The position numbers and the translations under genes are program-made. This document shows, in pieces, positions 49,699 to 63,556 of a stretch of DNA of 64,000 bases. How positions within the stretch are numbered: position 1 is the stretch's first letter; every line of letters starts with the position of its first letter. The stretch is from positions 62,001 through 126,000 of the forward strand of contig NZ_PCQD01000002.1 of assembly GCF_002979975.1 (NCBI RefSeq). Reading direction: 5' to 3'. The notes below the pieces were generated by a model. That model made no database searches and was not told where the DNA came from. It saw nothing but the letters and a program-made list of their open reading frames with translations. The stretch comes from Pseudomonas sp. MYb185. Lineage in GTDB: Bacteria > Pseudomonadota > Gammaproteobacteria > Pseudomonadales > Pseudomonadaceae.

Positions 49699-50640
49699 AT
49701 GCGCTCCCTTTTTTGGCTGCCCCCGTTGTTTGTTACCGCATCCCTTTCTCTGCTGGCGGAGGCTGCCACCGAGCAGCCGGATCAGAGCGCCACCTTCTCT
49801 GCCGGGCAATGCTGGGTCAACGCACCTATCAAGCCACGCCCCCTGCACGAAAAGGTGGAAGTCGTGTTACAGGAACCCAGCATCAGGTATTCGATTGCCC
49901 CTGCACAACTCAGGGAAGGCGTGCAGCAGGTGGTCACCCGTGAAGGCGTGAAAGCCTACCGGGTGGTACCCGCCACCTTCAAGGAGGTGACCGAGCAGGT
50001 ACTGGTCAAACCCGAGACCCAGCGTTCCGTGGTGGTGCCCGCCGTCTACGAGGCCCGGGAGGCCGTACTGATGATCGAGGCAGCCAAGACCATACTTGAA
50101 CCTTGCCAGGCCGCTGGTACCCGTTACGGCAACACCGGCGCAATGGCGTTCTGCACGAAGGAAATCCCCGCCCGTGAAGAGAAGGTCATGGTCAATGTGC
50201 TGGTCGAGCCGGAGACCACCCGCATGATCACTGAGCCTGCGGTATACGAGACCGTGACTCGCTGGGTGGTTGATCAACCGGCGCGAGTAGTCGAAGTGAC
50301 CACTGAGCCGCAACTGGCCAACGTTGCCATCGTCGAGACAGTGAACCCGGAAAAAGTAGAGCAGCGCACCGAACCGGCGGTAACCCGCACCATGCATATC
50401 ACCAAATATGAAGGCGAACCGCAGATCGTGCTCAGACGTGCGGTATGCGACTCGGACCTGCAACCAGCCCTGATCGGCCGACTGCAGGCCGCGCTCAGTT
50501 CCAGGGGCTACAGCCTAGGCAACATTGATAGTCGTCTGGGCCAGCGTACCATTGCCGCGCTGTCGGATTACCAGGCTGACAATGGTCTGGCCATTGGTGC
50601 GGTGACTTATGAGAGTCTGGAGCAGTTAGGGGTGCGCTGA
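49699..50640 (+). CDS. Secreted repeat protein with C-terminal peptidoglycan-binding domain
   Basis: 313 residues. Signal peptide (LPPLFVTASLSLLAEAA), then about 230 residues of imperfect repeats of the pattern V..VLVKPET.R..V.PAVYE (for example VTEQVLVKPETQRSVVVPAV and VNVLVEPETTRMITEPAVYE). A C-terminal PF01471-like domain (about 250-313) has LIGRLQAALSSRGYSLGNID and LGQRTIAALSDYQADNGL. Two Cys pairs (QCWVNAP, ILEPCQAAG, FCTKEIPA). Likely periplasmic and cell-wall associated; the repeats are unassigned. It follows csrA by about 100 bases and is convergent with the adhesin operon. Confidence 0.82.
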   Translation: MRSLFWLPPLFVTASLSLLAEAATEQPDQSATFSAGQCWVNAPIKPRPLHEKVEVVLQEPSIRYSIAPAQLREGVQQVVTREGVKAYRVVPATFKEVTEQVLVKPETQRSVVVPAVYEAREAVLMIEAAKTILEPCQAAGTRYGNTGAMAFCTKEIPAREEKVMVNVLVEPETTRMITEPAVYETVTRWVVDQPARVVEVTTEPQLANVAIVETVNPEKVEQRTEPAVTRTMHITKYEGEPQIVLRRAVCDSDLQPALIGRLQAALSSRGYSLGNIDSRLGQRTIAALSDYQADNGLAIGAVTYESLEQLGVR

Positions 50641-50681
50641 CAGAGATGGGGTGGGCAGCTGCCCTTTTCCCCTCTCCCCAG

Positions 50682-50704
50682 CCCTCTCCCGCAAGGGGAG
50701 AGGG
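50682..50704. repeat. Hairpin between convergent gene ends
   Basis: CCCTCTCCC and GGGAGAGGG form a nine-base stem with a five-base loop, in a 200-base gap between the peptidoglycan-binding gene and the end of the adhesin operon. A similar CTCCCCGGGGAG palindrome lies at about 50800-50811. Possible bidirectional terminators, but without clean T-tracts. Confidence 0.55.
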
Positions 50705-50840
50705 GGCTTGTCTGTGCTTTCTGATAGTTCTGGGTGTACTTGATGTAATCGGTGCTGCGGGATAACTACGCTATCTCGACCAGCACATTCTGCTCCCTCT
50801 CCCCGGGGAGCAGACCGTCAGCGGCACCACCCTTGCCTTA

Positions 50841-53180
50841 TTACACCCCCATTGCTGCATCCGCCAACATTTCCCGTGACGGTATCTTCCCCAGCCCCAT
50901 CAGCAGATGAACCCTGGCATCCGCCCCCCCAGCAGGGTTGATGGCCCGATGCATCACATCCACCCGCACCAGCCAGGCGGAGCCGTCCGCCGGCAAGTGC
51001 ATGCTCTTGATCCGGCCATCGGGCAATTGCCACTGAAACAACGCATCCGGATTGGTCACCAGGGGAATATGCAGGCGCCAGGTTTCCCGCGCGGCGTCGA
51101 TATGAAAGGGCATTTCCTCGCCCTCGCTTTCAAGTTGCATGAAACGCGCCCGATAGGGGGCGAGAGCGGTGGCCTGGAGATCGTCCATCACCTCGGCCAG
51201 GTAGCCATCGCAGATCGGAGTGCGCGTCTCACCACGCTTGTTACCCTTGCCGTCCGCCACCTTGCCTTTTTCGTTGCTGGTAGGGATACGGCGTACACCA
51301 TCGTCCAGCGAACCGTCGCGACTGGTCACGGCCCAGCCCAGATAATCGACTCGATTATCCCGGTAGGGGGTGGGTTCCACAGCCTTCACCCTGTGTTCGA
51401 AATGTTCAAGCAGGCGCGCCACGTCCACCCGGAAGTTCGCCAGCCTGGCACACAGCACCTGTTCAGCAACAGACGGCCCGACACATTCGCCGGATGAGTC
51501 CATGCCAGCGGTGCTATCGGTCCTGGCTCCAGCTTGCAGATGATGGAAATAGGCTGCGTACCCGGATAGATAGTGCTCGACATCGTCGATCCGCACGCGA
51601 AACGCCTGATGACGAATGAAGAAGCTGCCAAGTATTCTGGCCGGGTTGCGGAAGTACATTGCGTATTCCGGCCAGAAATGGCCGTTCATCAAGTAGGCGG
51701 CGCGGTGATGCAGGGCCCGGTCGAATTTTTCGAGGTCGATCTCGCCCAGCAGGTGGCGATGCTCCGGGCTCTGCGCGAGGCGTTCGAGCATGCGCCGTGC
51801 CGCCATCATCAATTCAAGCAAGGTCGGGAAGGTGGTGATGCGCTTGAGCACGAAGTCGAGATGGCCAGCGACATTCTGAATGCCGAAACGAAAGTAGCGT
51901 TCCTCCGGGCGGTACCGAACCAGCTCGTTGACGCAGTAACCCAGCCAGTGATCGTGGGCCTGCCAGTGTTTCCGCGCTATGAAGCTGTCGAAGGCCTTTT
52001 CCACCATGGCCAGCCAGCGCTCATCGCCGGTCAGACGGTACAGGCGCATCAAGCCGAAGGCCGCTTCGCCGTCGTAGTAGATGATGCGGAACGCTGCCTT
52101 GGCGTCGAGGGCGGGATAATTCAATACATGCACGAACTCCCCGGTGGCCGGGTCCTGCATGTGGCGGATGCCGAGCGCCAGCTCTTCCAGCAGCGATAAA
52201 TGCTGCTCGCCGCCGAACAATTCGCTGTGTTTGACCAATGCCAGCAGGCACACGGCATTGCCGCCCAGTTTGATCTCATTGCCCACATCCAGCAGAAATG
52301 CCGCCCGCTCACCTGTCGGCAACACCACGCGCTGGATCAGTGCCGAGCACAGGTAGCCGAGCCCTCGTTCTATCGCCTGCGCCAGGGCCGGTTCGCGGGT
52401 GATTTCCCAGGCCTCGAGCATGGCATACAGCGTGCTGGCGTGGCGCAGCGCGTTGTAGGCTTTGATGGGGCGGTCGAAGCACGGATGCCAGCCGTAGTGG
52501 AAGCGCCCGCCCTCCCCGACCTGGGACGCTAGATAGCTCCCGCCCCGCTCGATCAGGCCGCGCACCGTGCCGGTATCGCAACCAACCACTCGCCGCCCAG
52601 CATCCCGGCCTGTGGCGTGGAGCGCCAGTGGCGCCGTGTCCAGGTCGCAGAACAGCCCCTCGGTCGTCAGCACATACACCGGTGCGTCATCGGCAAAATC
52701 CGGCACTGCACCGGCGAAACGCCGGCCCGCATACAGTCTGAAATTCTTTTCATTGAGCAGCGCGTGGCTCACCTGGCTACCGCCGTACAGCATGGCGTTG
52801 CCGTTGAGTTCACCTTCGAGAAATGCCTGCTGGAAATTTGCATCCAGGGCCAGTCCGTAGCGGAAATAATTGCGCTTGAACATCTTAAGGCTGCCCCGCA
52901 TGGCCTTCCATGTCAGCGGCTGCGCCCGCGTTACCCAGTCCGCCCGCAGCCAGCACACCGTCATATTGCGGCGCGCGGCGAGCCGCTGGCAGGCGGCGCT
53001 GACTTCGCTCCACAGCACCTCGACATCCGCGCCGCTGCCATGCACCACCGCGGCACGTCGGCGGCCGTCGCTGAACGACAGAAACAGCGTATATCTCGGC
53101 CAGGGCGACGGCAGCGCGGCGATTCGTTGTTCCAGCGCCGGTCGCATCTTATCCAGCAGTTGCAAAAGTGCTTGACTCAT
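50841..53180 (-). CDS. Adhesin-operon protein: toroid-like region fused to Asp/Asn beta-hydroxylase-like domain
   Basis: 779 residues, no signal peptide or membrane helix, so cytosolic. Residues 1-170 are unassigned (SLKMFKRNYFRYGLALDANF). About 190-560 is a helical repeat region resembling an alpha/alpha toroid (RFHYGWHPCFDRPIKAYNAL, IIYYDGEAAFGLMRLYRLTG). The C-terminal 200 residues resemble PF05118-type aspartyl/asparaginyl beta-hydroxylases: NRVDYLGWAVTSRDGSLDDG, RARFMQL, then H693-x-D695, R702-x-HIPLVTNP, H744 in VMHRAIN and R756-x-H758 in ARVHLLMG. That pattern supplies iron and 2-oxoglutarate ligands, but the family call is from memory of motifs. Last gene of the adhesin operon, four bases after the HlyD-like gene; the likely client is the Asp-Ala-rich adhesin. 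Confidence 0.72.
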   Translation of the reverse strand: MSQALLQLLDKMRPALEQRIAALPSPWPRYTLFLSFSDGRRRAAVVHGSGADVEVLWSEVSAACQRLAARRNMTVCWLRADWVTRAQPLTWKAMRGSLKMFKRNYFRYGLALDANFQQAFLEGELNGNAMLYGGSQVSHALLNEKNFRLYAGRRFAGAVPDFADDAPVYVLTTEGLFCDLDTAPLALHATGRDAGRRVVGCDTGTVRGLIERGGSYLASQVGEGGRFHYGWHPCFDRPIKAYNALRHASTLYAMLEAWEITREPALAQAIERGLGYLCSALIQRVVLPTGERAAFLLDVGNEIKLGGNAVCLLALVKHSELFGGEQHLSLLEELALGIRHMQDPATGEFVHVLNYPALDAKAAFRIIYYDGEAAFGLMRLYRLTGDERWLAMVEKAFDSFIARKHWQAHDHWLGYCVNELVRYRPEERYFRFGIQNVAGHLDFVLKRITTFPTLLELMMAARRMLERLAQSPEHRHLLGEIDLEKFDRALHHRAAYLMNGHFWPEYAMYFRNPARILGSFFIRHQAFRVRIDDVEHYLSGYAAYFHHLQAGARTDSTAGMDSSGECVGPSVAEQVLCARLANFRVDVARLLEHFEHRVKAVEPTPYRDNRVDYLGWAVTSRDGSLDDGVRRIPTSNEKGKVADGKGNKRGETRTPICDGYLAEVMDDLQATALAPYRARFMQLESEGEEMPFHIDAARETWRLHIPLVTNPDALFQWQLPDGRIKSMHLPADGSAWLVRVDVMHRAINPAGGADARVHLLMGLGKIPSREMLADAAMGV

Positions 53181-53184
53181 GGCC

Positions 53185-54450
53185 TTACCTTTCCCTCAAC
53201 GCTTCGCCGGCGGAATTGATGGGCTTCATCAGATAATCGAACACGGTTTTCTGCCCGGTACGGATATCCACCGTGGCGATCATGCCGGGTACGATGGGAA
53301 AGTGGGTTCCGACCCGATTCACCAGCGCATCGCCGTTGGTACGGATGAACACCCGGTAATACACGCTGTCCGGTTTGGCCTCGTCACGAATGGTGTCTGG
53401 GGAAATCAACGTCACCTGGCCGTCGAGACCGCCGTATACCGTGTAGTCATAGGCAGTGATCTTCACCTTGGCAGGCTGGCCGGGATGGATGAAGGCGATG
53501 TCGCGGGGTGATATCCGCGTCTCCACCAGCAACTGGTCGCCCAGCGGTACGATTTCCATCAGGCGCCCGTTGGGCGGAATCACGCCGCCGCGCGTGGTCA
53601 CCTCTATGTCCTTGACGATGCCTCGCACCGGCGAGCGTATGGTCAGGCGCGTCAGGGAATCGAAGCGACCGCGCACCACCGATTCCAGCGACTGCGCCTC
53701 GGAACGCGCCTTGGCCAGTTCCTCGCGCGCCAGAATCATGTACTCGGAACGGATGTCTCCCGCCTTGAGCTCCAGCTCGGCAATCTGGCGCCGCAGGCGC
53801 AGCACCTCCACGTTGCTGGCTGCGCCGATCGCCATCAGGGATTCGGTGAGGCTCAACTCCTCACGCACCAGGTCCAGGGATTTCCTCACCCCTGCCAGCG
53901 TCTGGCTAAGACCCTCTCGGCGGGTCTGGTAAAGACGGGTTTCGCTGGCAATCAGTGCCGGATAAGCGTCCAGCTCGGGGGGGAATTTCAGCGGCGTACC
54001 GTTGGCTTCCGCCTCCAGCCGCGCTACCGAGGCCAGGGTAGCGCGGTAACGGGCGGCGCTCTCCTCGACGTTCGACTCGGTCTTGGTGAGATCCATCTGG
54101 GCCAGGATCTGGTCCGCCTCGACGATGTCGCCCTCACGCACCATCAAATCGAGCAGGATGCCGCCTTCCAGGGACTGTATGACCTGCTCGCGGGAGATGG
54201 GAATCACCCGGCCATCGCCAGTGGACACTTCCACCACCTCGGCGAAGTAGGACCAGAGAAGCAGTGCGGCGATCGCCAGCGCCGACAGCCAGGTGATCCG
54301 CGTGGCGCGGCCGATGCTGGCATCGTCGACGTCATCGTTATAGTGACACTGCGCGCCATCCTGGCCAGCAAAAGCCGAGGCCGGCCCCGGCGCGCGGGCA
54401 GCGTTCCGTACGGCCCGTCTCTGGCGCAGGTTCATCAGTGGGTTTTTCAT
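53185..54450 (-). CDS. Type I secretion membrane-fusion protein, HlyD family (LapC/BapD-like)
   Basis: 421 residues: a cytoplasmic N-terminus (1-50), one membrane helix (ITWLSALAIAALLLWSYFAE, about 52-71), a lipoyl half-motif (GDGRVIPISREQVIQSLEGG), a long coiled coil (about 115-270) and a C-terminal beta-barrel domain (SPVRGIVKDIEVTTRGGVIP, PGQPAKVKITAYDYTVYGGL, then the RTGQKTVFDYLMKPI HlyD tail). Links the ABC exporter to the TolC-like channel. Overlaps the exporter gene by four bases. Equivalent to BapD/LapC, by operon order. Confidence 0.93.
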   Translation of the reverse strand: MKNPLMNLRQRRAVRNAARAPGPASAFAGQDGAQCHYNDDVDDASIGRATRITWLSALAIAALLLWSYFAEVVEVSTGDGRVIPISREQVIQSLEGGILLDLMVREGDIVEADQILAQMDLTKTESNVEESAARYRATLASVARLEAEANGTPLKFPPELDAYPALIASETRLYQTRREGLSQTLAGVRKSLDLVREELSLTESLMAIGAASNVEVLRLRRQIAELELKAGDIRSEYMILAREELAKARSEAQSLESVVRGRFDSLTRLTIRSPVRGIVKDIEVTTRGGVIPPNGRLMEIVPLGDQLLVETRISPRDIAFIHPGQPAKVKITAYDYTVYGGLDGQVTLISPDTIRDEAKPDSVYYRVFIRTNGDALVNRVGTHFPIVPGMIATVDIRTGQKTVFDYLMKPINSAGEALRER

Positions 54451-56615
54451 GACTCGCTCCGCGCGGTGGTTTCAGGCCTCGCTGCGGCGCCTTGCGCCAG
54501 CCGGCCCAGAATCTGGAGCTTGGTGCCGTCACGCAGTATCTGGCCGTTGTCCACCACGATGATGCGATCCACCAGGCTGAGAATGCTCTGGCGGTGGGTC
54601 GCCACGATCAGGGTGCGCCCCTCCAGCCAGGGGCCGAGACGCTGGATGAAACGCTTCTCGGCAACCTCGTCGAACGACGCGGTGGGTTCATCCAGCAGCA
54701 ACACGCGAGGCTGGCGTACCAGTAGCCGTGCCAGCAACAGCGTCTGGCGCTGGCCGCCGGACAGCCCCAGCCCGCCTTCCTGAATCATGTGGTCCAGCCC
54801 GCCCCGCAATTTTTTCACCACCTCGCCAGCGCCGCTGATATCCAGCGCGGACAATAGTTCCTCGTCGCTGGCGTCGGGTGCCCCGAGCAACAGGTTGTCG
54901 CGCAGGGAACCGTGGAACAGGCGCGCGTTCTGCCCCATCAGGCTGAGGTCGCGGCGCACATCGGCGGGATCGATGTGGGACAGCTGTACGCCATCCACCA
55001 TGACCTCTCCGGCAGACGGCTCGACCATGCCCGCCAGGGCCTGCAGCAGGGTCGACTTGCCGGCGCCGTTGCGCCCCAACACGGCTATGCGCTCCCCCGC
55101 CGCGATATCGAGCTGCTCGACGCGCAGCGCCGGCGGCGCCCCCTCGCCGTACTGGAAAACGGCCTGGCGCAGGGCGAAGTTACCCGCGATGACGGGGCGG
55201 TGGATACGACGCTCGGCGCCCGGATCATCCACCGTCAACGCCATGATATTGTCGAGACTGGCCAGCGCCAGCTTAGCCTGCTGCCACTTGCTCAGCACCT
55301 GGGTGACCTGCGACATCGGCGCCATCATCCGCGACGCCAGAATCGACGCTGCCACCAGCGAACCGACCGTGAGATCGCCGACCATCACCAGCGGCGCGCC
55401 AAACAGCACCACCAAGGCGAACACGCCGTTCTGCAGACTGTAGGTCCACACCCCCAGGGTGTTGACGAGAAAACGCAGCCTGAGATTCACGTCGGCGGTC
55501 ACCGCGTTGTAATGGTTCCACTGGCGCTGGAAACGCTGTTCCGCCTGCAGGCTCTTGATGTCTTCCACACCCTGAACCGACTCCACCAGCATCGCACTGC
55601 GCAGGGAAGATTCGCGCATTGCTTCGCTGGCCAAGCGCCGCAGCGGTTTCTGCATCAGCAGGCCGGGGATCACCATCAGCAGCAACGCGACTACCGGCAC
55701 CCACACCAACGGGCCCGCGATGTACCAGAGGATGCCACAGAACAGGAAGAAGAATGGCAGGTCCGCCAGCGCCGTCACCGTGGTGGAGGTCATCAATTCC
55801 CGTACGTGCTCCAGCTCGCGGATCTGGGAAATGAAGGTGCCGGTGGAGCGTGGTCGCTGGCTGTTCTTGATGCGCAGGGCGTGGCCGAACACCCGGTCGG
55901 AGGCAACCATGTCGGCGCGCTTGCCCACCAGGTCGGTGACACGCACCCTGGCGCAGCGCAGCACGAAGTCGAACACCATAGCTACCAGCACACCGCCGAA
56001 CAGCACGTAGAGCGTGGCCATTGATTCGGCGGGAATCACCCGATCATAGACCTGGCGGGAAAACAGGATACCGGCCAGGGCAAGGATGTTCGCCATCAGC
56101 GACGCCAGCATCACATGTCCGTAGGGCCTGAGGTCACCCAGGGCGATGGCGTGGAACCAGTGAGGCTGATGGGGCTTGATGTAATCGTCGACCCGGGCAT
56201 CGGGCACCGCCCGTGCCGGGCGCAGCACCACCATGGTCCGCGCACGCGCCGCCAGTTGCTCACGCGGCAGCGTACTGCGCAGGCCCGCATCACCGCTCAG
56301 CAGCACACTGAGCTGACCGTCGCTGGCAATGGCTTCCACCACCGCCACCTGGCCGTCATCCAGCTGCACTGCCAGCGGCAGTCGCCAGGGCGTCAACTGA
56401 CCTGCGTCGAATGCGCTCACCCGGCAACTCAGGCCGATCTGGCGTGCCAACCTGCCGAGCACTTCCGCCAGGGGACGCCCCTCCGACCAGGCGGCCTCCA
56501 GGCGGATGTTTTCCTCGGAGCAATCCAGGCGGTAATGGCGCGCAACCGCCAGCACGGCATCGATCCAGGGGTCGAAAACGGCACGCTGACCGGCCAATGA
56601 TGACTGTTCGGTCAT
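54447..56615 (-). CDS. Type I secretion ABC transporter (LapB/BapC-like) with degenerate peptidase-like domain
   Basis: 722 residues. The N-terminal 140 residues are a C39-like domain without the catalytic Cys (LDCSEENIRLEAAWSEGRPL), the arrangement used to dock RTX/adhesin substrates. Then a transmembrane domain (about 160-430) and NBD with Walker A GRNGAGKSTLLQALAG, signature LSGGQRQTLLLARLLV, Walker B RVLLLDEPTASFDE and H-loop LIVATHRQSIL. It should export the Bap-type adhesin from the cytosol. Overlaps the TolC-like and HlyD-like genes by four bases on each side. Confidence 0.94.
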   Translation of the reverse strand: MTEQSSLAGQRAVFDPWIDAVLAVARHYRLDCSEENIRLEAAWSEGRPLAEVLGRLARQIGLSCRVSAFDAGQLTPWRLPLAVQLDDGQVAVVEAIASDGQLSVLLSGDAGLRSTLPREQLAARARTMVVLRPARAVPDARVDDYIKPHQPHWFHAIALGDLRPYGHVMLASLMANILALAGILFSRQVYDRVIPAESMATLYVLFGGVLVAMVFDFVLRCARVRVTDLVGKRADMVASDRVFGHALRIKNSQRPRSTGTFISQIRELEHVRELMTSTTVTALADLPFFFLFCGILWYIAGPLVWVPVVALLLMVIPGLLMQKPLRRLASEAMRESSLRSAMLVESVQGVEDIKSLQAEQRFQRQWNHYNAVTADVNLRLRFLVNTLGVWTYSLQNGVFALVVLFGAPLVMVGDLTVGSLVAASILASRMMAPMSQVTQVLSKWQQAKLALASLDNIMALTVDDPGAERRIHRPVIAGNFALRQAVFQYGEGAPPALRVEQLDIAAGERIAVLGRNGAGKSTLLQALAGMVEPSAGEVMVDGVQLSHIDPADVRRDLSLMGQNARLFHGSLRDNLLLGAPDASDEELLSALDISGAGEVVKKLRGGLDHMIQEGGLGLSGGQRQTLLLARLLVRQPRVLLLDEPTASFDEVAEKRFIQRLGPWLEGRTLIVATHRQSILSLVDRIIVVDNGQILRDGTKLQILGRLAQGAAARPETTARSES

Positions 56616-58627
56616 GACCGCACCTCCGCTCTGCGGCTCACTACTCTGCGATTCAGCGCATCACCGGCGCGGAACGTCTCCCGCAGCCCGCCGACGCTGT
56701 AAAGACAGTCGATCTGCAAGCTGCGCAGATCGAACAGGGTATTCTGCTTGTCCACCTGGGTCTGAAAGATTTCCTGCTCCGTATTGAGAATATCCAGCAA
56801 GGTGCGGGTCCCCAGCGACAGGTACTGGTGACGATACAGCTCCTGGGTCTTGACGATGCTGTCGTGGCGCTCGTCCTGCAGCGCCAGGCTGGACGTCAGG
56901 CTGCGCGCGCGGTCGCGGGTTTCCCGGTAGAGACGCGACAGTTCCAGCAGCGCCCTGTCCCGGGCTGCGGTGGCGCTGTGCAAGGCGTGATCCGCAGCCC
57001 GGCTGCGGGCGCGCAGGGCTCCGCCCTGGAACAGGTTGCTGGTCAGGTTGAGACTGACGACAAACTCCTGATCGTCGAGTCGCTGCAAGCCCTCGGTATC
57101 GCGGTTCAGGTAATGCTCGAAATCCGCATTCAACGACAAGGTCGGTCGCTGTTCAGCGCGCGCCTGCCGGATCGCAGCCTCGGCCTCGGCGCGCTCGGCC
57201 TCTGCTATCACTACCCGGGGAGCGCTTTCGAAATTTTCCGGCAGCTGCGGACAAAGCCTTTCCAGCGGCTCGGGATAGGCATCGTCCAGGGTCACTACCT
57301 GACGGCTGCCGATCAGGTTCTCCAGGGCCCGATGCCACTGGTCGCGCTGCGCCTGCATCTGCAGTTGCGTGGCCCGCGCGGACTCGCGGCGGGATCTGGC
57401 CTGCATCTGATCGGACACTGAGCTCGCGCCCAGTGCCGAACGCTTGGCCGCCAACGCTTCCAGTTCGGCAATGGCATCGATCTGCTCCGTGGCGAGGTCC
57501 AGCAATACTTCGTAGCGCCGCGCCTCGATGAACGCCTGGGCGGTGTCGCGGATCAGATCCTCCGCCGCCAGCAATACGCTGGCCTCTTCCCGATCCACCC
57601 CGCGGGCGGCCGCGTCCACGGCACTGGACACCTTGCCAAAATCGTACAGCATCTGCGACGCGGAGACGGTAAAGGCCTCCTCGGAGCGCCCCGTGGTGTG
57701 GCGGTAGCCGGTATTGATTCCGGATCTCAGTTGCGGCCAGTAGCCCGCCCGCGCGACGCTGATCTGTTCCTGTTGCGCATCGAGACGGCTGAGGGATTCG
57801 ACGATGGCAGGATGCTCGTTCAAGGCACTGCGCACCGCATCGAATAGCTGCAGCTTGCCTGGCTGAACCGCATCGTCCTGCACGGGTGGGGCTGCGGTGG
57901 GTGTGCTCAGCGGCAGCGCGAGCGGTACCGGGTCAGCGCTGTTGGCGGTGTGTTGGGCAAGGCTTGCCGGTGGTACCAGTCGCCCTGTCAGCGTGGCAGC
58001 ATCACTGGATGCAGGAAGCTCCACATCGCCTGTGGCAGTGTGCTGTTGTGCAGCAAGCTGAGTGCTGTCAGGTACTGTTGTGGGAGGCGGGATCGGAGAG
58101 GAGCTTGCAACCAACGGCTCAACGACCTCGGTTTGCTCGACTGCCTCGGCCTGCTCCGCAGCAAACTGGGTGCTGTCAGTTTCGGTTGCTTCCTGCCCGA
58201 TTTCACTGGCTACCAGATCCACCAGGGAAATCCTCGGCACCTCCCCCGCAGTGCCCGCTGCGACCGCCTTCTCGACAAACTCCACCAGCGAGAAAGACAG
58301 TACCCGCCGCTCGCCGGTCTCCTTGACGGGAGAGTCGCCCTGCTCGTGAGCCAGACTCTCCGCCGTTCGCGCCGGCGCATCCGCTGTCCTGACGGATACC
58401 TCGTCGTCATCGCCCAGCTTGACGAACTCCGCCACCGACAGTGCAAGCGACTGCGGTGCCTGCCCTGCCTGAATTTCAGTTTCAGCAACGGCGATCGAGC
58501 TGCCCGCCGATAACACAAGCCCAACCGCAAATGACAATTTTGACTGCCACATCCCTATCGCCCCAGCTCTGTTCCCGGCAACGTTACCGGTAACGACGAA
58601 TGGCGCCGGGCTTTCACCCGACGCCAT
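56612..58627 (-). CDS. TolC-family outer-membrane channel (BapB/LapE-like) with long N-terminal extension
   Basis: 671 residues from ATG 58627, chosen for its AGGAA site; TTG 58645 and ATG 58552 (which would begin at the hydrophobic signal segment LSFAVGLVLSAGSS) are alternatives. The TolC fold starts only near residue 250 (LQLFDAVRSALNEHPAIVES) and includes QMLYDFGKVSSAVDAAARGV and LNLTSNLFQGGALRARSR. The intervening 200 residues are acidic, Ala/Gln/Pro-rich and carry three related short motifs (LALSVAEFVKLG, LSFSLVEFVEKA, RISLVDLVASE). TolC partners are usually 430-480 residues. The four-base overlap with the ABC exporter links them. Confidence 0.88.
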   Translation of the reverse strand: MASGESPAPFVVTGNVAGNRAGAIGMWQSKLSFAVGLVLSAGSSIAVAETEIQAGQAPQSLALSVAEFVKLGDDDEVSVRTADAPARTAESLAHEQGDSPVKETGERRVLSFSLVEFVEKAVAAGTAGEVPRISLVDLVASEIGQEATETDSTQFAAEQAEAVEQTEVVEPLVASSSPIPPPTTVPDSTQLAAQQHTATGDVELPASSDAATLTGRLVPPASLAQHTANSADPVPLALPLSTPTAAPPVQDDAVQPGKLQLFDAVRSALNEHPAIVESLSRLDAQQEQISVARAGYWPQLRSGINTGYRHTTGRSEEAFTVSASQMLYDFGKVSSAVDAAARGVDREEASVLLAAEDLIRDTAQAFIEARRYEVLLDLATEQIDAIAELEALAAKRSALGASSVSDQMQARSRRESARATQLQMQAQRDQWHRALENLIGSRQVVTLDDAYPEPLERLCPQLPENFESAPRVVIAEAERAEAEAAIRQARAEQRPTLSLNADFEHYLNRDTEGLQRLDDQEFVVSLNLTSNLFQGGALRARSRAADHALHSATAARDRALLELSRLYRETRDRARSLTSSLALQDERHDSIVKTQELYRHQYLSLGTRTLLDILNTEQEIFQTQVDKQNTLFDLRSLQIDCLYSVGGLRETFRAGDALNRRVVSRRAEVRS

Positions 58628-58662
58628 CGCGTCTTCCTCAGTCAAATGACGTGTGGCAACAG

Positions 58663-63429
<4,767 letters not shown>

Positions 63430-63504
63430 GCTGAGTTACTCCAAAACGAATTTCTAGCTTCTTGTTAGCGCTGAACCTGTGCACCCAGAACTATCTGGCT
63501 GGCG

Positions 63505-63535
63505 AGCAAGGGCGGCATATCGAGCCGCCCTTGCT
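63505..63535. repeat. Perfect 12-base hairpin between ompA-like and adhesin genes
   Basis: AGCAAGGGCGGC (63505-63516) and GCCGCCCTTGCT (63524-63535) pair perfectly around a seven-base loop, in the 127-base gap between the OmpA-like stop and the adhesin start. No T-tract follows on either strand, so it may be an RNA processing or attenuation element rather than a simple terminator. Confidence 0.8.
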
Positions 63536-63556
63536 GACGCGAGGCACATTCCTTTT

